From NCBI GenBank assembly GCA_018817365.1, contig JAHISY010000018.1, positions 1 to 11,573 of the forward strand: DNA of 11,573 nt, read 5' to 3'. The notes under the pieces are model-generated. The model was not told the origin of the DNA and searched no databases. It saw nothing but the letters and a program-made list of their open reading frames with translations. Below are positions 5,728-11,573 of this stretch, piece after piece (position 1 is the first letter of the stretch; every line of letters begins with the position of its first letter). Both the position numbers and the translations under genes were made by a program. The DNA comes from Patescibacteria group bacterium. GTDB taxonomy: Bacteria; Patescibacteriota; Gracilibacteria; JAHISY01.

Positions 5728-7878
5728 ATGGTCGTTTCAAAAATCGAAATCGCGGCACAAAAAGACCCGCCCAAAATCGATGTTTTGGCGCGACAAATCG
5801 AGGCGCTAAAAAACGATACAACTCCTGAAAAATTAAAAACTGTCGAGCCGCGACTTTCTTATCTGAGCGGAAGAATTGAAATTCTGAAAAATTCGCGGGC
5901 GGGACATATCGAGGAATTGGTAAAAATAAATGAGGAGTTTGAAAAAATCCGCGAAGAACTTGGGATCAAATTTTTTATCGAGCGGTTTGAGATAAGCGAA
6001 GAGATTGCCAAATTTATGCGAGAGAACCCAGATGCAAAGCTGGCGGAATTGAGGGCAGAGGATTTCACGCAAAATCCAGAGCTGCAGAGTGATTGGGAGA
6101 ATATTTTGGAGGATGTACTGAAAGGAATAGAACTGGAAAAAGGAATGCAAAGCAAAAAATTCGATTGGAAAAATCCGAAAGAATCTTTCAAGAAAATTGG
6201 AAAAGTGGGAGAAGAAGCATGGGAACAGATAAAAACGCATCCTCTTTTAGCTGCAGGGTTGTTGATTGCTGGAACTGCTTTTGTTATTAATCTTTTTAAA
6301 AAAGAAAAAGGATTTTTTGACTGGGTCAAAACCGGATTATCCGGAGGACTCGCAACATGGCTTGCACTTTCAATTTTCAAGGAAGATTGCGATAACGACC
6401 CTAAAAAACAAAGTATCCCTGAAAAAATAGCAAGAGTGGCTTTGGGAGATCAAATTGTTAATAATACAAAAGAAACTTACGAGAAAATGAAAAATTTCAT
6501 CAACCCTGAAAAAGAAAAAGAATTTCTCGGCGGATACACACCAAACCTATCCAAATTTATTAGAAGTTTCTCTGAAAGTGCGGAAAGAAACGACTCGGCA
6601 GAGATGAAAGAACATTTCGGTAAACTTTATGCAGCTGCCCAAAATGAAAATGCTCGCATCGCGGTCGAGACTAAAAAAGACGGTGGCTTCAACATCTATC
6701 TCATCCCGAAAGGAGTAGCCAAAGTTTTTAGCTTCAGCTGGAAACTGACCGATGCGGTAGTAAGCGATTTCGGCACTTTTCTTGCGCGTTCAGAAAGTCC
6801 GTGGTGGCGAAGCGGCGGCGCAATTATCGATTTAAACTCTTGGATTCCAGCTACGGGAGCCGCGGTCGGCACAATCACTTCAATCTCAAGCTTGCTCGTA
6901 AGGCCTACAATTAATCCGCTTAAAATAATCGGTCGCGTTGGAGCTGGAACAACCAAAGGTGCCTTCAAAGGGTCAACTGTTGGAGTTTATCGAGGAACTA
7001 AAGTAATTTTGAGTGCTAGAAATTGGAACGAGATGGTGCGCTATCATAGAACTGCTTTTGAGCTTGCCAAGTTAAATTTTTTGGAAAATTTTGGAGGCAA
7101 ACAACTTCGCTGTTTGAAAAATCCAGCTAAATTTATTTATGAGTATCCTCGCAAAATTGCTAAAAAAGCCTATTATCTCAAACGCGCTCGATTACTTTCT
7201 GAACTGGAAGCCCACGCTGGATGGACAGGGAAGAAAAAGCTTGAAGCGATTCAGAAGGCGATTAAAGAAACTAAAAGCTTGGCAAAAGCTAAAGTGGGAG
7301 TAACTACTAAACAATTCGAGCGAGCTATCCGAAAAGGAGAAAAACAAGTTTTCAAAAAAAGTGCTGAAAGAATTGCAAAAAGAACAGCGAGAAAAACCGC
7401 TGTTAAAGAAACTCTCAAAAAAAGTGTCAGCAAACTTCGACATCTCAAAGTTCTTCGTCAAAAATTAACCGCTATTACCACAAAAGTAAGAGTACCTAAA
7501 GAAGCACTTAAGCAAATTGTAAAATTATTACCAAAGCCAGTTCAAATTGCTGTAGCTGGTGCCGCCTCACTTGGCACCATGACCATAACCGCAATTATTT
7601 GGGACGCACTTTTTCCGGAAAAAGCCGGTGCCGCCAACGAAGCTGAATTATTAAAACGATCCAGTATTTTGCATCAAGAGTTTAGCCAACAGAAGCTGCC
7701 AGTTGAATACGTTTGGTGGGTCAGTCGAGGAGACCGCAAAGACAAACTATCAAAACTTGATGAATCACAAAAATTAAAAATTATCGAAGCAATCCACGCC
7801 ACCAACGCGCGAATTAAAGAAGAACTGCCCGGCACTCCTCTCTTCGAAATACCACCAGAACTAGAAACCAAAAACTAA
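5728..7878 (+). CDS. Large membrane-associated protein of unknown function
   Basis: A 716-residue protein I cannot place in any family. Residues 1-165 are charged and helical, probably coiled-coil (for example GHIEELVKINEEFEKIREEL at 59-78). Hydrophobic segments lie at about 172-190 (LLAAGLLIAGTAFVINLF), 203-217, 372-391 (IPATGAAVGTITSISSLL) and 605-628. Residues 394-425 are glycine-rich and basic. Residues 470-600 are extremely Lys/Arg-rich (SAERIAKRTARKTAVKETLK at 545-564) and predicted helical. A small C-terminal domain (629-716) follows the last membrane segment, with VEYVWWVSRGDR at 659-670. There is no signal peptide and no visible catalytic motif. Its middle and 3' half are more AT-rich, with more AGA/TTA/ACT codons, than adjacent genes. 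It overlaps the convergent asd stop by 4 bases. Confidence 0.85.
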   Translation: MVVSKIEIAAQKDPPKIDVLARQIEALKNDTTPEKLKTVEPRLSYLSGRIEILKNSRAGHIEELVKINEEFEKIREELGIKFFIERFEISEEIAKFMRENPDAKLAELRAEDFTQNPELQSDWENILEDVLKGIELEKGMQSKKFDWKNPKESFKKIGKVGEEAWEQIKTHPLLAAGLLIAGTAFVINLFKKEKGFFDWVKTGLSGGLATWLALSIFKEDCDNDPKKQSIPEKIARVALGDQIVNNTKETYEKMKNFINPEKEKEFLGGYTPNLSKFIRSFSESAERNDSAEMKEHFGKLYAAAQNENARIAVETKKDGGFNIYLIPKGVAKVFSFSWKLTDAVVSDFGTFLARSESPWWRSGGAIIDLNSWIPATGAAVGTITSISSLLVRPTINPLKIIGRVGAGTTKGAFKGSTVGVYRGTKVILSARNWNEMVRYHRTAFELAKLNFLENFGGKQLRCLKNPAKFIYEYPRKIAKKAYYLKRARLLSELEAHAGWTGKKKLEAIQKAIKETKSLAKAKVGVTTKQFERAIRKGEKQVFKKSAERIAKRTARKTAVKETLKKSVSKLRHLKVLRQKLTAITTKVRVPKEALKQIVKLLPKPVQIAVAGAASLGTMTITAIIWDALFPEKAGAANEAELLKRSSILHQEFSQQKLPVEYVWWVSRGDRKDKLSKLDESQKLKIIEAIHATNARIKEELPGTPLFEIPPELETKN

Positions 7879-8891
7879 ACCAAAATCTCCGCAATCTGCA
7901 CCGCATTCAGCGCCGCACCCTTCAATAGCTGATCGCCGCACACGAAGAAATCGAGACCATTTTCGAAAACAAGACTCGAACGAATGCGACCGACCTCGAC
8001 ATCGTACTTTTTCGTCGCGGTGAGCGGCATCGGATATTCATTGTTCTCCGGATTATCAACAACCTTCACCCCCGGCGCTTTCGCGAGAATCTCGCGCGCC
8101 GCCTCGGGAGTAATCGGCTTTTCGGTTTCAATGGTGCAAGCCTCCGCATGCGCGCGAAAAGTCGGGATGCGCACCGCCGTGCAGCTGATTTTTAAATTTG
8201 GAGCGCCAAAAATTTTGCGCGTCTCCCACGTCACCTTCATCTCCTCTCGCGTGAAACCGTTGTCTTGGAAGGTGTCGATATGAGGAATGAGATTAAAAGG
8301 AATCGGATGCGCGAAAAACTCATTTTTAACTTCTTCACCCGCGAGATATTTTCTACTCCCCTCTTCTAATTCCGCCATCCCCTCCGCTCCGGCTCCTGAA
8401 GTAGCTTGATATGTGGAAACAATCGCTCGCTTAATGCCGAATTTTTTGTAGAGTGGGTAAAGCGCGACCGCGAGAATGGCAGTGGTGCAATTCGGATTCG
8501 CGATGAGCTTGGAATTTTTCGCAGCTTCCGGATTGATCTCGGGAACCACGAGCGGGATCGCATCGTCGTAACGAAACGCTGAGGAGTTGTCGATCACGAT
8601 CGCTCCCTGCCCTGCCTGCCCTGAGCTTGTCGAATGGGAAATTTGCGGAGCGAACTCTTTCGCGAAATCGCCGGAAACCGCCATAAAAACAAAATCCATT
8701 TCTCTCGCCGCTTCGACTGAAAAAAGTTCGACTGTGATTTCGCCGAACGGCGTGTCAAGCCTTTTGCCAGCGGAACGTTCGGAAGCAAAAAGATGCAGCT
8801 CGCTGACGGGAAATTTGCGGTCGTGAAGGACACGCACCATTTCCATTCCGACAGCGCCAGTCGCGCCGATAATGCCAATTTTGTAGCTCAT
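7875..8891 (-). CDS. asd: Aspartate-semialdehyde dehydrogenase
   Basis: A 338-residue cytosolic enzyme that reduces 4-aspartyl phosphate to aspartate semialdehyde with NADPH, the second step of the aspartate pathway leading to diaminopimelate/lysine, threonine and methionine. The Rossmann motif is GIIGATGAVG at 6-15. VIDNSSAFR lies at 99-107. The catalytic Cys135 is in NPNCTTA. The QATSGAG loop is at 162-168. Substrate/catalytic residues Arg241 and His248 lie in RIPTFRAH. All key residues are present and the length is normal. Residues 87-95 (STSSGQAGQ) are extra, encoded by an in-frame repeat in the loop before GAIVIDNSS. The start MSYKIGIIGATG is canonical; no Shine-Dalgarno motif precedes it. 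It lies in the same orientation as lysC, 121 bases after the TauE gene. Confidence 0.95.
   Translation of the reverse strand: MSYKIGIIGATGAVGMEMVRVLHDRKFPVSELHLFASERSAGKRLDTPFGEITVELFSVEAAREMDFVFMAVSGDFAKEFAPQISHSTSSGQAGQGAIVIDNSSAFRYDDAIPLVVPEINPEAAKNSKLIANPNCTTAILAVALYPLYKKFGIKRAIVSTYQATSGAGAEGMAELEEGSRKYLAGEEVKNEFFAHPIPFNLIPHIDTFQDNGFTREEMKVTWETRKIFGAPNLKISCTAVRIPTFRAHAEACTIETEKPITPEAAREILAKAPGVKVVDNPENNEYPMPLTATKKYDVEVGRIRSSLVFENGLDFFVCGDQLLKGAALNAVQIAEILV
8605..8638 (-). repeat. TTCGACAAGCTCAGG-type repeat inserted in asd
   Basis: On the minus strand the segment reads CCCATTCGACAAGCTCAGGG followed by CAGGCAGGGCAGGG. The core CATTCGACAAGCTCAGGGCA matches a short interspersed repeat that I recall as common in Patescibacteria and other environmental genomes, giving peptide signatures such as RQAQG and ELVEG in other frames. 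Here it is read in frame as STSSGQAGQ and adds about nine residues without breaking the gene. This is the only copy I see in the window. Confidence 0.75.
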
Positions 8892-8916
8892 TTTTTTGGA
8901 ATTAATTAAAATAAAT

Positions 8917-8946
8917 TTTGTAAAGTATTTTCTTAAAAAATTTCAA
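8917..8946 (-). promoter_or_regulatory. Weak candidate promoter for asd
   Basis: On the minus strand, TTGAAA (plus positions 8941-8946), an 18-base spacer and TACAAA (8917-8922), predicting a start near 8910 and a leader of about 19 bases. The 121-base gap between the TauE gene and asd is strongly AT-rich, so such matches are easy to find. Readthrough from lysC is also possible. Confidence 0.25.
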
Positions 8947-9012
8947 ACCATATTTCATAGATTCCGAACCTTATTATCGTTATCAACTTTAATATCTTTA
9001 TAAACCTTCACA

Positions 9013-9369
9013 CTATTTTTTCAGCAAAACAAAAACCGCCATCACGATCAAAACCGCCGCGAAAAAGTAGCGGAAAGTTTTTTCATCGAGATGCGGCTGG
9101 ACGAAAGTAGTCGCGAGCCACACGCCGAGAACCGTACCTGCCGCAAGAAAAGCGCCCGCTTTCCAGTCGATCGAACCTTTCGACCCGTAAAGCGCAAGCG
9201 CGGTAATCGCGACGACAAGAACATTCACAAAGCTCGTGCCCACCGCTAGATTTTTGGAGAAACCCAGCCACAGCAAAATCGGCACCAATAGAATAGCCCC
9301 GCCGACACCCGCCGTCCCGCCGAGCGCGCCGACAAGCAGTCCCGCGATGGGAAGAAGGAAATAATTCAT
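9013..9369 (-). CDS. Half-size TauE/SafE family membrane protein
   Basis: A 118-residue protein with about five membrane segments (3-20, 23-36, 45-62, 70-90, 99-116). The family motif GGTAGVGGAILLVPILLWLG lies at 17-36, and VGTSFVNVLVVAITALALYG at 43-62 is the typical second block. TauE/SafE proteins export sulfite, sulfoacetate or related organic anions and normally have about 250 residues in two such halves. This one has only one half and probably dimerises. Substrate is unknown. The frame is open upstream to 9567, but that stretch is antisense-free overlap with lysC; ATG at 9367-9369 overlaps the lysC TGA as ATGA, implying coupled translation with lysC. A partial ACGGA lies just upstream. 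Confidence 0.85.
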   Translation of the reverse strand: MNYFLLPIAGLLVGALGGTAGVGGAILLVPILLWLGFSKNLAVGTSFVNVLVVAITALALYGSKGSIDWKAGAFLAAGTVLGVWLATTFVQPHLDEKTFRYFFAAVLIVMAVFVLLKK

Positions 9370-10730
9370 TGCATTCCGTTTTCGAAGAATTTTTTGTGGA
9401 GAATGGAAACCGCGCGATCCGCATCCTTCTCGTCGACAACAAAGGTAATATTGATCTCGCTCGCTCCTTGCGAAATCTGATCGATACTGATCCCCGCCCG
9501 CCCGAGCGTGGCAAAAATCTCGCCAGCCACTCCCCGCCGCTTGTAAATTCCCATCCCCACGAGACAAACGATTGCTTTTTTTGAATGGATCGAAATTTTG
9601 GCAACAGGACTGAGTTCTCCCACGATTTCTTTCAGTTTGGAATCATTCTCAATCGTAACTGAAACCGAAACTTCGGAGGTAGAAACCACATCGATCGAGG
9701 TTTCGTATTTCGCGAATACGTCAAAAATTTTTGCGAGAAACCCGTACTGCCTCAACATTCGAAAACTCGCGATATTGATAATCGTTACGCCTTTTTTGCT
9801 CGTAATCGAAGTCATGATTTGCTTCGGCTGTTTAATTTCGTGGAAAATCGCGGTGCCGCGATCTTTCGGTCGGAAAGTGTTTTTGATCCACACCGGAACT
9901 TTCGCGCGAATCGCAGGATGAATCGATTGCGGGTGAATCACCTTCGCGCCGAAATGAGCCAGCTCCGCCGCCGCTTCGGAAGAAATTTGATCGATAATTT
10001 TTGCCTTTTTAATTTTGCGCGGATCAGCTGTGAGAATGCCTGAAACATCCGTCCAAATTTCGAGTCTTTCCGCTCGCGCGCCCGCCGCGATGAGCGCCGC
10101 GCAATAATCGGAATATCCCCGCCCGATTGAATCAAGCATTCCGCCAGGCACCCAGCCGAAGTAGCCGGTCGCCACCGGAATCTTTTTCTTGGCGAGAATT
10201 TTTTTCACTTTTTGCCCGAAAATCTTTTCGGTAGCGACATAAAAATCGTGATCTGCTTTCTTGAATTTCTGCGGAACGGCTTTCTCGAGATCGAGCTGCT
10301 CCGCTGGCAAGCCGGAATCCGTGAGAATGCCCGCCAGCATTTTCGAGGATAATCTCTCGCCGACTGCCATAATGGTATTCCGCGATCGCGTAGAAAGTTC
10401 GCCGAGTTCTTCGATTGCTTTCAAAAATCCGGAGAGCCCATCCAAAACTCTTTTAAAATAGTTAATCGTTTCAATCCGAATTTGTTCGTTTCGAACGGTC
10501 GCTTCAATCGTTTTGACATGCCGCGCGAGCAAATCCGCAAGCTTTTTTTTGACTTTCGATCGTCGTCCCGCGATAGCCGCGCGCGTAGCCTCGAGCAATG
10601 TGTCGGTCACGCCGGACATCGCCGAAACGACAACAACTTGTTGACCGTGATGATGTTTCAAAATTTTGAGGACATCACGAAGAGACTCTTCGCTTCCCAT
10701 CGATGTGCCGCCAAATTTTCTGACAAGCAT
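9366..10730 (-). CDS. lysC: Aspartokinase (LysC type, monofunctional)
   Basis: A 454-residue cytosolic enzyme that phosphorylates aspartate with ATP, the first step of the aspartate pathway. The kinase domain spans about 1-295: KFGGTS at 5-10, VVSAMSGVTDTL at 34-45, GERLSSKMLAG at 124-134, IGRGYSDYCAALIAAGA at 202-218, WTDVSGILTADPR at 226-238 and FGAKVIHPQSI at 260-270. Two ACT regulatory domains follow (about 307-375 and 385-454), so feedback control by lysine or threonine is expected. There is no fused homoserine dehydrogenase. The GRGYSD motif has Tyr where most bacterial enzymes have Gly, as in yeast Hom3. The start MLVRKFGGTS is canonical; the open frame to 10850 would overlap the divergent gene. 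Overlaps the TauE start by 4 bases. Confidence 0.95.
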   Translation of the reverse strand: MLVRKFGGTSMGSEESLRDVLKILKHHHGQQVVVVSAMSGVTDTLLEATRAAIAGRRSKVKKKLADLLARHVKTIEATVRNEQIRIETINYFKRVLDGLSGFLKAIEELGELSTRSRNTIMAVGERLSSKMLAGILTDSGLPAEQLDLEKAVPQKFKKADHDFYVATEKIFGQKVKKILAKKKIPVATGYFGWVPGGMLDSIGRGYSDYCAALIAAGARAERLEIWTDVSGILTADPRKIKKAKIIDQISSEAAAELAHFGAKVIHPQSIHPAIRAKVPVWIKNTFRPKDRGTAIFHEIKQPKQIMTSITSKKGVTIINIASFRMLRQYGFLAKIFDVFAKYETSIDVVSTSEVSVSVTIENDSKLKEIVGELSPVAKISIHSKKAIVCLVGMGIYKRRGVAGEIFATLGRAGISIDQISQGASEINITFVVDEKDADRAVSILHKKFFENGMQ

Positions 10731-10755
10731 TGCAAAAAAAATTAAAATTTGCTGT

Positions 10756-10784
10756 TTCAAAATACCCTTTCTAAAGGTTAAAAT
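10756..10784 (+). promoter_or_regulatory. Candidate promoter for the O-antigen-ligase-like gene
   Basis: TTCAAA at 10756-10761, a 17-base spacer and TAAAAT at 10779-10784, the same -10 word as the promoter at 5441. The predicted start is at about 10791, one base before the GTG, so the mRNA would be leaderless. Confidence 0.45.
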
Positions 10785-10787
10785 CAA
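10759..10787 (-). promoter_or_regulatory. Candidate lysC promoter
   Basis: On the minus strand, TTGATT (plus positions 10782-10787), an exact 17-base spacer and TATTTT (10759-10764), predicting a start near 10752 and a leader of about 22 bases to the lysC ATG. It occupies the same DNA as the opposing promoter for the ligase-like gene. No riboswitch-sized leader is possible in the 61-base gap. Confidence 0.45.
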
Positions 10788-10791
10788 ATTC

Positions 10792-11573
10792 GTGTCAGCT
10801 CTTGAAAAAAATAGATTCGTTTTGAGCCTCGCAATGCTCGCACTCGCCACCCTCGCGATCTTCGCGCCCGCTCTCGTTTTCGGAGCAACCGGCGGAATTC
10901 TTTTTGGCGCGCTTGTTTTTCATTCTCCCACTTTCGGAATTTTGGCGGCGATCCTCGCTTCCGTTTTTGGAGAATTCGGAAGAATGGAAGTTGCGGGAAT
11001 TTCTTTTTTAATTTTAGATTTAGTCGCTCCCGCCGTTTTCGGAATTTGGCTGCTGCGAAAATTCACGCGGAAAGAAAAAATCATCCTCGACGGAATTTCG
11101 AGCAGCCTTTTAATTTTTTGGGCAATCGGATTTTTGAGTTTAATTTTTGCGAGCGGGGAACTTGCAGGCGAAGAATTAAAATTCGCGTTCCTCCATTTTC
11201 TCCGCTTCGTCGGAATCTCGGGAATGCTGTTCGTCGCACGGGATTGCGGGAGAAAGGAAGCCTCTGGAATTTTGAATTCGCTTCTTTTCGCCGGATTTCT
11301 GCTCGCGATTTCCGGCTTCATTTTACTGCGAGTTTTCCCCGACTTCACGGCAGCCGGTTTGACGGAAGCGGGTTGGGACCCCCCTATCGGAAGATTGGCT
11401 TCGACTTTCTTCGATCCGAATTTCACAGGCGGTGTATTTGCATTCCTGCTCGCAATTTTGGGAGGCAAATTTTTGCGAGAACGAAAATTCGCGAAGCAGG
11501 TTTTTTTAATCGCGGTTGAGGGAATTTTGGGAATCGCGCTTTTTCTGACTTTTTCGCGAAGCGCATTGCTCGC
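10792..11573 (+). CDS. O-antigen ligase/polymerase-like membrane protein (partial)
   Basis: An open frame from GTG at 10792 running off the window: 260 complete codons. The product is strongly hydrophobic, with segments at about 9-28, 30-58, 68-88, 102-121, 134-149, 160-180, 208-225 and 236-255. The segment IGRLASTFFDPNFTGGVFAF at 199-218 followed by LTFSRSALLA at 252-261 matches the pattern of the Wzy/WaaL O-antigen ligase-like family (R..GTF.NPN..g and the later SRSALL). These inner-membrane enzymes polymerise or transfer lipid-linked glycans; the periplasmic catalytic loop would lie beyond the window, so ligase versus polymerase is undecided. GTG is chosen because no earlier start is in frame; ATG at 10834 is an alternative. 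It is divergent from lysC with a 61-base gap and no Shine-Dalgarno motif. Confidence 0.75.
   Translation, partial: MSALEKNRFVLSLAMLALATLAIFAPALVFGATGGILFGALVFHSPTFGILAAILASVFGEFGRMEVAGISFLILDLVAPAVFGIWLLRKFTRKEKIILDGISSSLLIFWAIGFLSLIFASGELAGEELKFAFLHFLRFVGISGMLFVARDCGRKEASGILNSLLFAGFLLAISGFILLRVFPDFTAAGLTEAGWDPPIGRLASTFFDPNFTGGVFAFLLAILGGKFLRERKFAKQVFLIAVEGILGIALFLTFSRSALL

Noticed and set aside
8961..8971. GGTTCGGAATC on the minus strand as a tRNA T-loop
   Set aside because: It does not match GGTTCRANYCC, and no acceptor or anticodon stems surround it.
9370..9567. Upstream open extension of the TauE frame to 9567
   Set aside because: The extra residues are a frame shadow of lysC; the TauE family begins at MNYFLLPIAG, which overlaps the lysC stop as ATGA.
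10731..10850. Upstream open extension of lysC to 10850
   Set aside because: Aspartokinases start at the M-VRKFGGTS motif; the extension would cross both promoters and overlap the divergent membrane-protein gene.
11046..11519. 157-codon plus-strand ORF and 182-codon minus-strand ORF (10920-11468)
   Set aside because: Both are shadows of the O-antigen-ligase-like gene, whose frame shows hydrophobic segments and the family motif; the shadows are low-complexity Arg/Phe- or Lys/Pro-rich.
1..11573. CRISPR array, insertion sequence, toxin-antitoxin or phage genes
   Set aside because: No regularly spaced repeats, transposase motifs, or recognisable defence or phage proteins were found on either strand.

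Overview
This window looks like ordinary chromosome from a small-genome bacterium, probably a member of the Candidate Phyla Radiation (Patescibacteria). That placement is an inference. It rests on the very tight gene packing, the many short or half-size membrane proteins, a large protein with no recognisable family, the lack of Shine-Dalgarno (SD) motifs at the starts, and a 'TTCGACAAGCTCAGG'-type repeat that I associate from memory with such genomes. TGA acts as a normal stop (genes ending at 3728, 3729 and 9366), so this is not one of the lineages that read UGA as glycine. A Peregrinibacteria-like origin is possible but unproven.

Layout. Bases 2-142 are the last codons of dnaA (domain IV). 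A doubtful 72-codon ORF follows (196-414), with a set of possible RNA stems around it. Next on the plus strand come ribosomal protein bL25 (475-1185) and a DUF3048/YerB-like membrane-anchored protein (1207-2304), 21 bases apart and probably cotranscribed. An AT-rich spacer with heptamer repeats and an inverted repeat (2347-2439) precedes an AI-2E family transporter (2517-3728). This converges, with no spacer at all, on a uridine-kinase-like gene (3729-4460, minus). Upstream of that on the minus strand is a half-size EamA transporter (4511-4960). A 197-base spacer with a TATAAT promoter and a stem-loop separates it from ribosomal protein bL33 (5158-5361, minus).

Divergent from bL33 is a two-gene plus-strand unit: an 83-residue basic protein (5461-5712) and a 716-residue multi-segment membrane protein (5728-7878). 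I recognise neither, and this pair is the least explained part of the window. It converges, with overlapping stop codons, on the aspartate-family genes. These read on the minus strand as lysC (9366-10730), a half-size TauE/SafE protein (9013-9369, overlapping lysC by ATGA) and asd (7875-8891). LysC and Asd are the first two enzymes of the aspartate pathway, which gives aspartate semialdehyde for diaminopimelate/lysine, threonine and methionine. Divergent from lysC and open at the window edge is an O-antigen-ligase-like membrane protein (10792-11573). It is easy to miss because it has no stop in the window.

The most interesting observations are: a short repeat inserted in frame inside asd; the unknown 83 aa/716 aa pair; face-to-face overlapping promoters between lysC and the ligase-like gene; the absence of SD motifs at essentially every start, with some promoters close enough to imply leaderless or nearly leaderless mRNAs; a Hom3-like GRGYSD motif in the aspartokinase; and the heptamer/inverted-repeat spacer. 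I see no CRISPR array, tRNA, rRNA, insertion sequence or defence system.
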